Assembly (NCBI GenBank): GCA_039000515.1
Contig: JBCFYV010000012.1
Span: 127,416,132 to 127,480,131, forward strand
DNA from: Timema cristinae
Taxonomy: Eukaryota > Arthropoda > Insecta > Phasmatodea > Timematidae
DNA length: 64,000 nucleotides
Direction: 5' to 3'
This document shows, one piece after another, positions 34,973 to 46,315 of the stretch. The notes below the pieces were generated by a model. That model was not told where the DNA came from, made no database searches, and saw only the letters and a program-made list of their open reading frames with translations. Both the position numbers and the translations under genes were made by a program. The first letter of the stretch is position 1, and every line of letters begins with the position of its first letter.

Positions 34973-35393
34973 ATTAGAATGATGGAAGAATAAGGAAGAA
35001 ACATGGAGAGTGAATGTAAGAGAGACAAGAAGAGCATGTTAGCTGTCACGAGGAGAAACAGGATTAGGAAGGAAGTTATCCGGGAAAGAGTAGGGGTAAA
35101 TAGAGTACATGAGATAGTAGAGGAAGCAAGAATGAGATGCGATGAGATGTAATGAGGATGGAAAAAGAGAGGATACCAAAGAAAATTATGGAACTGAAGT
35201 TTGCAGGGTTAAAGACCGCATGGGAGGCCAAGAAAGAGATGGGAAGAGCAGATAACAGCAAGTGTGCAAGTGAGAGGAGAAGAATGGAAGAAATTAAAAA
35301 AGGAAGAGTGGTGGAAGGATAAAGGAAGATGGAAGCATTTTACTAAACTGACTAGGACACAGGCTGGAAACAGTTTATGACGATGATGATGAT

Positions 35394-35903
35394 ATCTAAC
35401 TTTAGTCATAATTTACTTTTATCTTAGATCTGCGACATTTAGTTATGTGAATGAGGTAGTGTTATCTTTTAATTATATGTTTTAAAGTTATAAAACTTGA
35501 ATTGTGAAGATAAAAGTCCTCTAGGGACACAACCTTGCCCTCCATCTTGTCCTGAGCTATATTTAGAAACAACAAACCAGTTGGATGATGATGGATACCC
35601 TTAAAGATTTATTGCCGACGGAGGAATTACTTGTGATTATGGTGGCCAGCCTGTCAGCCGTGATGGATGTGTTCCTCTTTCATTGAACAAATAGGTTATC
35701 ATCCTGTACTTTAGCTCTTGGAATTAGTTCACAGTCAAATAATAGTCCAGAATCGACTCCGGAAGAGATATACGGTATATCTTTACGGTAGTAGTCCATT
35801 CTATTTTTAAAAGCATTTTCCCATCGAACCACTGTCCTCATCTACCAAACCAGAATAATGTTCAGCTACAGAAAGACCCGCTTCGCTACTCGAATGTTCT
35901 AAG
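35394..35903. other. Spacer, nothing recognised
   Basis: Flank of the LINE tail. No coding signal. Confidence 0.3.
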
Positions 35904-36000
35904 GCAGGGATGGGCAAACTATGGTCCGTGGGCCTATTATGGACCACCGGTGTTTTCAATCCAGAGATGGAATAAATAATTAAAATGTGTTGCTTTGTGA
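35904..36000 (+). mobile_element. Possible hAT (Charlie-like) terminal fragment
   Basis: CAGGGATGGGCAAACTATGG followed by TCCGTGGGCC strongly resembles the well-known end of hAT-Charlie-type elements (CAGNGGTNNNCAAACT and a GGCC-containing subterminal). I could not find the partner end within the window, so it is a fragment or a solo end. Confidence 0.5.
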
Positions 36001-36061
36001 AGCAGGCTTTTAAAACACAAAAAACTGGATTTTTATAAAAACATGCAGAAATCAATAATTA

Positions 36062-36330
36062 CAAAGGTGACCTGGTGGTTTAGGGGTAAGGTGTCAGACT
36101 TCTGTGCTGGCGGCCGGGGTTCAATCCTCGGTCCCGGCAAAGATTTATCAGATTACCAAACCCTTCCTACACCTCTGACAAGACATCTTGTGAATGTGAG
36201 GAATGCCAGGCCTCCACCGTGGTTCGGATTCCACGTTAAACTGTAGGTCCTTCATTTCATCTCACAATCACCCTACCATTACACATTAGCGTAAGTGCGT
36301 ACAACCCGAACGGGTAGTAAGACGCGGTGC

Positions 36331-36373
<43 letters not shown>
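36062..36373 (+). mobile_element. tRNA-derived SINE, family A, full length with (ATA)n tail
   Basis: Head GACCTGGTGGTTTAGGGGTA (box A) and GGGGTTCAATCCTCGGTC (box B), body with GCCAGGCCTCCACCGTGGTT, tail CCCGAACGGGTAGTAAGACG followed by (TAA)n from 36332 to 36373. Closest relatives are 46699 (+) and 10538 (-). Confidence 0.88.
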
Positions 36374-36449
36374 TACAAACTTGGTAAATCATACCCAAAA
36401 ATACAAGGCAATGTTTCATCCGGATATTAATTGTAACAATTGTTTTCGA

Positions 36450-38110
36450 CCATGAGACTTAGAAATAGTGATATTATAATCACTTACTGATAACATCTGT
36501 GTTCTCTCTTGAGACTTTGTAATAGTGATGTTATAATCACTTACTGATAGCATCTGTGTTCTCTCTTGAGACTTAGAAATAGTGATATTATAATCACTTA
36601 CTGATAACATCTGTGTTCTCTCTTGAGACTTAGTAATAGTGATGTTATAATCACTTACTGATAGCAACTGTGTTCTTTCTTGAGACTTAGTAATAGTGAT
36701 GTTATAATCACTTACTGATAACAGCTATGTTCTCTCTTGAGACTTAGTAATAGTGATGTTATAATCACTTACTGATAACATTTGTGTTCTCTCTTAAGAC
36801 TTAGTAATAGTGATGTTATAATCACTTACTGATAACAACTGTGTTCTCTCTTGAGACTTAGTAATAGTGATGTTATAATCACTTACTGATAACATTTGTG
36901 TTCTCTCTTAAGACTTAGTAATAGTGATGTTATAATCACTTATTGATAACAACTGTGTTCTCTCTTGAGACTTAGTAATAGTGATGTTATAATCACTTAC
37001 TGATAACATCTGTGTTCTCTCTTGAGACTTAGTAATAGTGATGTTATAATCACTTACTGATAGCATCTGTGTTCTCTTTGAGACTTAGTAATAGTGACGT
37101 TATAATCACTTACTGATAGCATCTGTGTTCTTTCTTGAGACTTAGTAATAGTGACGTTATAATCACTTACTGATAGCATCTGTGTTCTCTTTTGAGACTT
37201 AGTAATAGTGATTTTATAATCACTTACTGATAACATCTGTGTTCTCTCTTGAGACTTAGTAATAGTGATGTTATAATCACTTACTGATAACAGCTATGTT
37301 CTCTCTTGAGACTTAGTAATAGTGATGTTATAATCACTTACTGATAACATTTGTGTTCTCTCTTAAGACTTGGTAATAGTGATGTTATAATCACTTACTG
37401 ATAACAACTGTGTTCTCTCTTGAGACTTAGTAATAGTGATGTTATAATCACTTACTGATAACATTTGTGTTCTCTCTTAAGACTTAGTAATAGTGATGTT
37501 ATAATCACTTACTGATAACAACTGTGTTCTCTCTTGAGACTTAGTAATAGTGATGTTATAATCACTTACTGATAACATTGTGTTCTCTCTTAAGACTTAG
37601 TAATAGTGACGTTATAATCACTTACTGATAGCAACTGTGTTCTCTCTTGAGACTTAGTAATAGTGACGTTTATAATCACTTACTGATAGCATCTGTGTTC
37701 TTTCTTGAGACTTAGTAATAGTGACGTTATAATCACTTACTGATAGCATCTGTGTTCTCTTTTGAGACTTAGTAATAGTGATGTTATAATCACTTACTGA
37801 TAACATCTGTGTTCTCTCTTGAGACTTAGTAATAGTGATGTTATAATCACTTACTGATAACAGCTATGTTCTCTCTTGAGACTTAGTAATAGTGATGTTA
37901 TAATCACTTACTGATAACATTTGTGTTCTCTCTTAAGACTTAGTAATAGTGATGTTATAATCACTTACTGATAACAACTGTGTTCTCTCTTGAGACTTAG
38001 TAATAGTGATGTTATAATCACTTACTGATAACATCTGTGTTCTCTCTTGAGACTTAGTAATAGTGATGTATATAATCACTTACTGATAACATCTGTGTTC
38101 TCGCTTGAGA
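36450..38110. repeat. 57-bp minisatellite, about 29 copies
   Basis: Unit 57 bp. Each contains AGTGAT-N6-ATCACT, a 6-bp dyad, which is kept in most copies (GATATT, GATGTT and GACGTT forms vary beside it). The motif series CAGCTATG, CATTTGTG, CAACTGTG recurs (about 36720-36900 and 37290-37450, and again near 37860), showing multi-unit duplication. 57 is a multiple of 3, so short minus frames stay open. Confidence 0.96.
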
Positions 38111-38326
38111 ATCTATTTCTTGTAGTTTATTCTGCTCACGCCATCATATCAATATTATTAACAAACTTATACCGATCCACTGAGGTACTTAAAATTGTTT
38201 TTTATTCTCAAAGCATCAGAAATTATTCATGTTTTTTTGTGTTTATAATTTTTTTCAAAATGACTTTTGAAGAAAGGTTAATTAATAAAAGTCTTTGGCC
38301 CACCCAATTCCTTATTTTTGTTTAGT

Positions 38327-38578
38327 CCTCCTGTAAGTAAGTTCGCACTGCCTTGATCTAAGGCGTCAGTCTCGCAATAGACTGTACTGGGGTGGTTGGG
38401 GATCGAAACCATGTCGGGTGTATTAGCACAGTTTTCCCTACATGTTTTTACACACAATTTCTCCACGCAAATGCGGGTACACTTACTTTATGTAAATCAC
38501 AACTCCTTAGTCCCTTACACATTAACGTATTTAGTACATTCGCGTACAACCCGAAAAGGTAGTGATACGCTGTGATGA
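38327..38578 (+). mobile_element. tRNA-derived SINE, family B, degenerate tail
   Basis: The plus-strand head is eroded (CTCGCAATAGACTGTACTGG extra arm, GGGGATCGAAACCATG box B), the body has CACGCAAATGCGGGTACACT, and the tail is ACCCGAAAAGGTAGTGATAC, a mutated version of the CCCGAACGGG hairpin. Confidence 0.75.
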
Positions 38579-38589
38579 CAAACTATACA

Positions 38590-38665
38590 TCGGAAGGAAG
38601 GTGGTAAGCCTGGGTTCGAACCCATAGCTCCTGCCACCAGCAATCTAGAGTCTATCAAACCTGAC
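38590..38665 (-). mobile_element. SINE head fragment, family B
   Basis: Minus strand contains a clean box B, GGGTTCGAACCCAGGC, and GTCTAGATTGCTGG-like extra-arm sequence on one side. It lies back to back with the preceding copy. Confidence 0.5.
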
Positions 38666-40363
38666 ACTTTGACGTTTTAACTTGTGTGTGTGTGTCTTTA
38701 AGGATCATTATATCACCATATACAATCATCATACACTCATCATAATTGATCTGTAGTTCATTATAAATATTCCGCCTCCCATTTTACTATCATCACTACT
38801 GTTTAAACACACCCTCGGCGAGCACTTAAACCAACCGCTTAAAAATAAAACAAAGTAATTAAACTGAGCCTATATCGTCAATCTTGTAGTTATTATAGTG
38901 ATCGTGTCTTCATCAGCCTCTGTTAGGTGCATTTCGAAATTAACTTCAATCATAATTGTTTAAATAGATTGAGACCCAGATATTAAATGATCTCTATAAA
39001 GACACTAATACACAGTTCAGTTAATTAGTAATAATTCTATGTTGGCTCACGTGGAGAGTAGAGGATGTTGCCAGGTTGGTAGTACTGCTCATCACATGAA
39101 TGCCTGTAGGCTAAACTGTGATACGTTGACCTGAAGTGTTGGAAACCTTTTTGTTTGGACAGGTTCTGAATCATTCTTGGAAATTGTTGCCCATTGTTTC
39201 ACTGGCTCTTCAAAAACATTTTACACTATAATTTAGTCGTGCAACATAAACTATGAAACTAGCTATAGACATGTGAAAAGAAACAAATGTGTATCATTTC
39301 CAATAAGATGTTGTTTGTTAACATAACAAGATGCGGTAATCAGCGAGAACTATGATCGTCAATCAATAGTCAGCCTTCAGGCACTTTGAACACGATTAGT
39401 CTGAAAGTTAACAAATAGGACAGTTTGAAATCTTATTAAGAAAATACTGCTGGCACGTTTATTATTCTCGGTTTGAGATATCTTCAGTTTACATAGCATA
39501 GGTCAAGATAATAGAATGAGGAGGATCATTTTCAACAATAGTTTTCATCGTTCGCCTTGAGAACTTAGGCGAAACCATTTTTGGAAAATAAATAAAATAT
39601 ACACCAATTAAAACAAAACGTATCTATCGAAGTTAATAGTTTATTTAATTTTGCAAAAAACATTCTGTTATAAAAACGGATAAATAATTCCCGAGGATAA
39701 GTCTATTAACCTTTCACCCCTTAAAGCGTCGGGGTGAGATAGAGATAAATATATTCTGCAGTGGTGGCTTGCGATAAGTAAATGAAGGGTGGGTGGAGGT
39801 GATACCTGGAGACTATTACTACATAAAGCCATCAAATATTGGGTTGGGGGACGAATGTGTGTGTGCAGTAGCGGGTGGGGGGGGGGAGGGGGGAAGCATG
39901 CTAGCAATTTATTAGAGCTATTAATTTGCTTAACTCCCGATGTGAAATATAGAGCCGTAACAAAGCCTCGTTTCTCCGGCTATTCCTTGTTAGAAAACAC
40001 TAAATCCAAACAAATAATCCCAAACATGGTTGATAATTTTTAAGCAAAATGTTCAGTTTTAGTTTAGATTTTGATTCCAATATTGAAATACTAATATATC
40101 TGATCTATATCAGACCTGACTTTAGTGTCACATTCAAGCACCAAGCGCTATAGTAGATACGTGAGTGAAATGAGAGAACGCTAATCACTGTGATTGCTTT
40201 ATTGGGAGTCATTTGATGACGTTTCTGATGGAAAGATTTAGCCGTGGCGTTAATTTTTAATTTTTTAAATATATCAAATGAATGTATTAAATATAAATGT
40301 CTTTTTTATTATAGAAAAAATCGAAGAATTTTCAAAGATAAAAAATTGTTCGTGGATGATTTT
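38666..40363. other. AT-rich DNA with one G-run, no gene seen
   Basis: A tract at 39868-39893 with about 10 Gs plus further G runs could form a quadruplex. Otherwise no repeat, SINE or protein motif is recognised in this 1.7 kb. Confidence 0.4.
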
Positions 40364-40690
40364 CCATCTCACGTCTGAAGATATGATTGTTCGGTGAAGT
40401 GTCACATCTCACGTCTGAAGATATGATTGTTCTGGTGATAGTGTCACCATCTCACGTCTGAAGATATGATTGTTCTGGTGAATTATTGAGATATGGTCAC
40501 CATCTCACCTGAATAATTGTTCTGAAGATATGATTGTTCTGGTGATAGTGTCATCATCTCACTCTGAAGATATGATTGTTCTGGTGATAGTGTCTTCATC
40601 TCACGTCTGAAGGATTGTCGGATCCCTCTCACGTCTGAAGATATGATTGTTCTGGTGATAGTGTCATCCATCTCACGTCTGAAGGTATGA
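40364..40690. repeat. About 41-43-bp minisatellite, roughly 8 imperfect copies
   Basis: The core CATCTCACGTCTGAAGATAT then GATTGTTCTGGTGATAGTGTC recurs with variable deletions. Copies are far more diverged than in neighbouring arrays, so this one is old or poorly sequenced. Confidence 0.85.
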
Positions 40691-40899
40691 TCGCCTCTGC
40701 TAAACGTCTTCTAGCATTCTAACGAAGTGTCTCGTTTGCAGGACGTAGCGACTCTCAGTTTAAAGAAGCACGTTATAAGAACGCTAGGTAGTTGTCTGTA
40801 CTGACCGCCGCCACGCTCCACACGTGTTCCCCTCCCGGCAGCCTCTCCGGGCACACGTGGTCGAGTGGAAAGTATCTTCCATTGCGTACCGAGGCACAC
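40691..40899. other. CpG-containing flank left of the hAT element
   Basis: Two CACGTG-type sites (ACACGTGTTC near 40821 and ACACGTGGTC near 40853) in a GC-richer stretch. Regulatory function is not demonstrable from sequence alone. Confidence 0.3.
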
Positions 40900-40907
40900 G
40901 TTATAAA
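40900..40907. repeat. Target-site duplication, left
   Basis: GTTATAAA, identical to 43074-43081. An 8-bp duplication is the hAT superfamily hallmark. Confidence 0.93.
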
Positions 40908-41351
40908 TAGGGGGTGGATTTTGCCCTAAATGCCTTTTCTATTCCTATGCTTTGAAAAGTAGACTTTTGAGGTATAAGTTTATTTTCAATGATTGCGAAG
41001 ATATGTGATGACTTTTATTATGCCTATAAAGGCTTATTTCGGTGTTTAGTGCCTATTTTACAAATAGGAGCCTTAAAGTGCCATTTTTCTATCTCTCTCT
41101 TCCTCACACCCTTTTTTCTTTCTAAATACTTGCGGTCCCCTCCACGTGGATACTCACGATAGGAAGGAAAAACCCACGTGTCCAGCGGTTTGATAGATTC
41201 AAACTGTCAACAAAGATTTTCTTTTAGCGCACAACAGTGTCAGTCCATTCAGTGGTTGTGTATATTACACTGTGGTTAGATGTGCATATCTGTTCATTAA
41301 TATTTCTTTGTATTGGACTCAGTGTAAATTATTGAACTAAGTTTGTAGAAA

Positions 41352-42840
41352 ATGCCTAAAGAGAAATCGTGTAAAAGTGTGTTATTCAAACAGTGGATTG
41401 GTGGTGATAGGAATTTCACAACGGATGGCAAAATAATTTTTTGTCAGGCATGTTCCAAAGAGGTCAGTTACCTTTTCAAAAGGGGAAAGAAAATGATTAA
41501 TTTTGAAATTTAGGGTTGTTATTAAATATTTTGGCTACAGTTTAAAAGTAGACCACGATTATTTTCTATCTCTCAAACTAGGTTTCATTTCTTATTGAAG
41601 GATTTCAACGACAAAGTGGAAATATTTACTAAAGCGTAGCATAACTATCTTACAAAAAAAAAATCTTAGTTCTCTTGTTAAATGATGCTTTGTTAATTTG
41701 TAGAATTCACATATATTACTGGATGAAAATTTCCATATATAATATTTAGGTAAAATGCGAGAAGTATCACCTAGAACAACACAAAAATACTGCAATACAT
41801 ATGAAGAATTCCAGAAAGAAAACATGATCTCAACCATTTTTTCCTAAAGTTAACGATGCAGATAAAACCCAAGAGCAATTTTCTGCCGACTTATGCTCTG
41901 CGATGGTAGCTGCAAATATTCCTTGGAAGAAGCTGGAGAATCCAGATTTCCATGCTTTTCTCAACAAATATACCAACATGAAGATAACAGATGAATCAAC
42001 TCTGAGGAAACACTACTTGTATTCAACCTATTTATCCGTAAGTTTTTACAATAGCAGTTTTTCTTTCTCATATTAAAAATATTAAATAAATTGTATTGAT
42101 TTAAACTATTTACAATAAATATTCTTTTTATTTAGTTTAAGACAGTTGAGATGATCCGAAAAAATATTGGGGAATCATACTTCTGGGCTGCTGTTGCTGA
42201 AACCACTGGCATACGTAAAAAGCAATTTTGGAAATCTTGTAGCAATCACAGCTTTAGAGGTGAGAGATTTTCCTCTTGTGAAAGCTGTGAAGATAATGTG
42301 ATGAATAGAAGAAAACCTGAATCAGGGTTCTGGCTCAGTTGGAACAGCCATCGTCGACAAATTTAACAGAGTATTGCAGCGAAACCGTGGGTGGAAAATG
42401 TTGGCAAGTATTGCGGACATTTTAGAAGGACAAACTATAGTACGATTTTGGTAGGAAGAACAGTACAATTAGTTACTAAAGTTACTAAAACAATTTTTTA
42501 TATTCATAGATCAAGTTATTTAATCTATAACTGTCACTTTTGATAGATATTATCAATGCCTGTAAGATAACACAAATAATATAAGAAAATGTTATCAATG
42601 TTGGTCGCAAAGAAATATGTTTGAATTTTCTCTACTGTTCTTCCAACCAAAATCAGGGTATACATCACTCCCAGAAGTCATCTTAGCCAGCTGAAATAGT
42701 TTGTCTGAAGTTTTGCTCGATGACTTCATGTGAAGTCGAGAGAAGTTTTTCACAGTATAAAAACATTTTGTCACAACAGAACAAAATTTACACCTGAAAA
42801 TCTTGAGAAGTATTTGGTAATTAACTCTAATGGTAGTTAA
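41352..42840 (+). pseudogene. CGGBP1-like BED-finger hAT transposase, broken
   Basis: Exon 1 (41352-41462, 37 codons) begins MPKEKSCKSVLFKQWIG and ends FCQACSKE; donor GTCAGT. Exon 2 (41750-42037, 96 codons, both introns phase 0) begins VKCEKYHLEQHKNTAIH, completing a Cys2/His2 BED-type finger across the intron; donor GTAAGT. A TGA at 41825-41827 interrupts it. Exon 3 starts at 42136 (FKTVEMIRKNIGESYFWAAV, AETTG) where family members have a D-containing ETTD. A frameshift near 42320 moves to RVLQRNRGWKMLASIADILE. The C-terminal hAT motif EVERSFSQYKNIL lies at about 42732-42770, then a frameshift and LEKYLVIN, ending at TAA 42838-42840. Much of the RNase H-like core is missing. CGGBP1 in vertebrates is itself derived from such an element. 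Confidence 0.85.
42443..42658. mobile_element. Nested MITE, about 216 bp, TA-flanked
   Basis: Arms 42444-42465 and 42633-42654 are reverse complements over 22 bp with one mismatch (GATTTTGGTAGGAAGAACAG at the left). TA dinucleotides flank the element at 42441-42442 and 42659-42660, consistent with the TA target of Tc1/mariner-type transposases. No coding capacity. It sits where the hAT transposase core should be, splitting the gene remnant. Confidence 0.75.
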
Positions 42841-43073
42841 TTTGTGTTTATGGAAAGTGTATGCTGGATTTTAAGAATTTATAATAAAAATGCTGAGTGT
42901 TTTGGTGAATTTTTTCATTACTATGCCTATTTATCTGCGTATTTTTTCTTTTTATTGCCTATTTATTGCCTTTTTTACTTTATAATGCCTATTTTTGTGC
43001 CTATTTTTGAAATTTTTAGTGCCTATTTGTCTGCCTTTTTTAAAAATTTTCGTGCCTATAAATCCACCCCCTA

Positions 43074-43081
43074 GTTATAAA
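43074..43081. repeat. Target-site duplication, right
   Basis: GTTATAAA, partner of 40900-40907. Confidence 0.93.
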
Positions 43082-43106
43082 ACACACAAGCAAATAGTGT
43101 CAACAC

Positions 43107-43262
43107 CCGCGTCACCCCGTTCGGGTGGTACGCACTTCAACTAATTACGCTAGTGCGTTGAAGAAAGGCTGAGTTTAAAAACACACCTCATACATCCCAA
43201 CCGGGATTCGAGCCCTGATCTTCCAGTCATTGGCAGTCCAGTATCTGCGAGAGTGACATTTC
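43107..43262 (-). mobile_element. tRNA-derived SINE, family B, internally deleted
   Basis: Tail ACCCGAACGGGGTGACG (minus) at 43113-43130, then a shortened body, then box B AGGGCTCGAATCCCGGTTGG. It begins about 25 bp right of the hAT target duplication. Confidence 0.7.
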
Positions 43263-43387
43263 ACTGAACAGAACAACATGCTAATCACGCGAAATAAAGA
43301 AACATTCAATTGTTTAGAAAAGTGTTCCGTCATGTTTGTAATCTTTGGTACATTCCTGTGTTTCTCGGGGCCCTTAGTGGGAAGCGG

Positions 43388-43507
43388 CCTTATGTCCTTA
43401 CGTCCTTATATCCTTACGTCCGTATGTTCTTATGTTCTAATGTCCTTACGTCCTTTATCCTTACGTCCGTATGTTATTATGTTCTGTGTTCTTACGTCTT
43501 TATTCCT
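43388..43507. repeat. Short imperfect tandem repeat, 8-13-bp period
   Basis: Runs of TCCTTACG, TCCTTATA, TCCGTATG and TTCTTATG type units over 120 bp. Fuzzy period, old or low-order slippage. Confidence 0.7.
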
Positions 43508-43654
43508 TTTGAGGGAAGAAAACCTTAAGTAGAGGATGCACCTTCAAGAAAAATGCTCTTTTGATGATTACATTTTATTTTGGAAAATCTAAATTAAAAT
43601 TAGTCAAATAATTTTATACATTGTATTTCTTGTTCCGTACACTTATGACCGAGA
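43508..43654. other. AT-rich spacer
   Basis: No feature recognised. Confidence 0.3.
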
Positions 43655-46315
43655 CTTACAACAGCTGTATCATGAAGATAAGAATTGTTGTAATTAGACC
43701 ATTGTAACCTTACAGTTGTATCATGAAGATAAGAATTGTTGTAATTAACCATTGTAACCTTACAGTTGTATCATGAAGCTAAGAACTGTTGTAATTAGAA
43801 CCTTGTAACCTTACAGTTGTATCATGAAGATAAGAACTGTTGTAATAGACCTTTGTAACCTTACAGCTGTATCATGAAGATAAGAACTGTTGTAATTAGA
43901 CCTTGTAACCTTACAGTTGTATCATGAAGCTAAGAACTGCTGTAATTAGACCTTGTACCTTACAGTTGTATCATGAAGATAAGAACTGTTGTAATTAGAC
44001 CCTTGTAACCTTAAGCTGTATCATGAAGATAAGAACTGTTGTAATTAGAACCTTGTAACCTTACAGTTGTATCATGAAGATAAGAACTGCTGTAATTAGA
44101 CTTTGTAACCTTACAGCTGTATCATGAAGATAAGAACTGTTGTAATAGACCTTTGTAACCTTACAGCTGTATCATGAAGATAAGAACTGTTGTAATTAGA
44201 CCCTTGTAACCTTACAGTTGTATCATGAAGCTAAGAACTGCTGTAATTAGACCCTTGTAACCTTACAGCTGTATCATGAAGATAAGAACTGTTGTAATTA
44301 GACCTTTGTAACCTTACAGCTGTATCATGAAGATAAGAACTGTTGTAATTAGACCTTTGTAACCTTACAGTTGTATCATGAAGATAAGAACTGTTGTAAT
44401 TAGACCCTTGTAACCTTACAGCTGTATCATGAAGATAAGAACTGTTGTAATTAGACCTTTGTAACCTTACAGCTGTATCATGAAGATAAGAACTGTTGTA
44501 ATTAGACCTTTGTAACCTTACAGCTGTATCATGAAGATAAGAACTGTTGTAATTAGACCTTTGTAACCTTACAGTTGTATCATGAAGATAAGAACTGTTG
44601 TAATTAGACCCTTGTACCTTACAGCTGTATCATGAAGATAAGAACTGTTGTAATAGACCTTTGTAACCTTACAGCTGTATCATGAAGATAAGAACTGTTG
44701 TAATTAGACCCTTGTAACCTTACAGTTGTATCATGAAGATAAGAACTGTTGTAATTAGACCCTTGTAACCTTACAGCTGTATCATGAAGATAAGAACTGT
44801 TGTAATTAGACCCTTGTAACCTTACAGCTGTATCATGAAGATAAGAACTGTTGTAATTAGACCCTTGTAACCTTACAGCTGTATCATGAAGATAAGAACT
44901 GTTGTAATTAGACCTTTGTAACCATACAGTTGTATCATGAAGATAAGAACTGTTGTAATTAGACCTTTGTAACCTTACAGTTGTATCATGAAGATAAGAA
45001 CTGTTGTAATTAGACCCTTGTACCTTACAGCTGTATCATGAAGATAAGAACTGTTGTAATAGACCTTTGTAACCTTACAGCTGTATCATGAAGATAAGAA
45101 CTGTTGTAATTAGACCCTTGTAACCTTACAGTTGTATCATGAAGATAAGAACGGTTGTAATTAGACCTTTGTAACCTTACAGTTGTATCATGAAGATAAG
45201 AACTGTTGTAATTAGACCTTTGTAACCTTACAGTTGTATCATGAAGATAAGAACTGTTGTAATTAGACCTTTGTAACCTTACAGCTGTATCATGAAGATA
45301 AGAACTGTTGTAATTAGACCTTTGTAACCATACAGTTGTATCATGAAGATAAGAATTGTTGTAATTAGACCTTTGTAACCTTACAGTTGTATCATGAAGA
45401 TAAGAACTGTTGTAATTAGACCCTTGTACCTTACAGCTGTATCATGAAGATAAGAACTGTTGTAATAGACCTTTGTAACCTTACAGCTGTATCATGAAGA
45501 TAAGAACTGTTGTAATTAGACCCTTGTAACCTTACAGTTGTATCATGAAGATAAGAACGGTTGTAATTAGACCTTTGTAACCTTACAGTTGTATCATGAA
45601 GATAAGAACTGTTGTAATTAGACCTTTGTAACCTTACAGTTGTATCATGAAGATAAGAACTGTTGTAATTAGACCTTTGTAACCTTACAGCTGTATCATG
45701 AAGATAAGAACTGTTGTAATTAGACCTTGTAACCTTACAGTTGTATCATGAAGCTAAGAACTGCTGTAATTAGACCCTTGTAACCTTACAGCTGTATCAT
45801 GAAGATAAGAACTGTTGTAATTAGACCTTGTAACCTTACAGCTGTATCATGAATAAGAACTGTTGTAATTAGACCTTTGTAACCTTACAGCTGTATCATG
45901 AAGATAAGAACTGTTGTAATTAGACCCTTGTAACCTTACAGCTGTATCATGAAGATAAGAACTGTTGTAATTAGACCTTTGTAACCTTACAGTTGTATCA
46001 TGAAGCTAAGAACTGCTGTAATTAGACCCTTGTAACCTTACAGCTGTATCATGAAGATAAGAACTGTTGTAATTAGACCCTTGTAACCTTACAGCTGTAT
46101 CATGAAGATAAGAACTGCTGTAATTAGACCCTTGTAACCTTACAGCTGTATCATGAAGATAAGAACTGTTATAATTAGACCTTTGTAACCTTACAGCTGT
46201 ATCATGAAGATAAGAACTGTTGTAATTAGACCCTTGTAACCTTACAGCTGTATCATGAAGATAAGAACTGTTGTAATTAGACCCTTGTAACCTTACAGTT
46301 GTATCATGAAGATGT
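43655..46315. repeat. 51-bp minisatellite, about 52 copies, with ~405-bp higher-order repeat
   Basis: Unit 51 bp. Most copies contain the perfect 10-bp palindrome TACAGCTGTA; others carry TACAGTTGTA. Rare markers (ACCATACAG at about 44920 and 45325; ACGGTTG at about 45151 and 45556) recur with the same spacing of roughly 405 bp, so a block of 8 units was duplicated. One-base losses in CCCTTGTACC and TAATAGACC units recur with that block. 51 is a multiple of 3, which explains the minus frame at 46006-46323. Confidence 0.96.

Larger units (their letters stand above)
33271..35393 (+). mobile_element. RTE-like non-LTR retrotransposon remnant, reverse transcriptase deleted
   Basis: From 33480 a decayed endonuclease reads LRICTLNIGTQNGRMYEIV, MDERRVDILA, RRNGVGFVLTEG and NDRILKMA, then GFEEVLGKEAWGERNEEGER and finally VIPSVSFDSKHRLLVVD. 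These follow the usual order of AP-endonuclease motifs in LINEs of the kind annotated in arthropods as craniofacial development protein 2-like. Several frameshifts and stops break it. The linker continues to 34972, but the RT domain is absent. The C-terminal tail (GRPRKRWEEQI) appears at about 35217-35360, followed by a (GAT)n tail at 35378-35393, a common RTE-type end. The clade call is inference. Confidence 0.75.
40908..43073 (+). mobile_element. hAT DNA transposon, 2166 bp, CGGBP1-like lineage, defective
   Basis: Ends are perfect 14-bp inverted repeats: TAGGGGGTGGATTT at 40908-40921 and its reverse complement at 43060-43073. They are flanked by a perfect 8-bp target duplication. Subterminal regions hold repeated TGCCTATTT or TGCCTATAAA motifs (41031 and 41050 on the left; six between about 42923 and 43057 on the right), the type of site hAT transposases bind. 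The internal gene starts at 41352 and has a BED zinc finger, two introns, one stop and several frameshifts. A TA-flanked MITE is nested at 42443-42658. Undamaged ends suggest it could have been mobilised in trans until recently. Confidence 0.93.
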
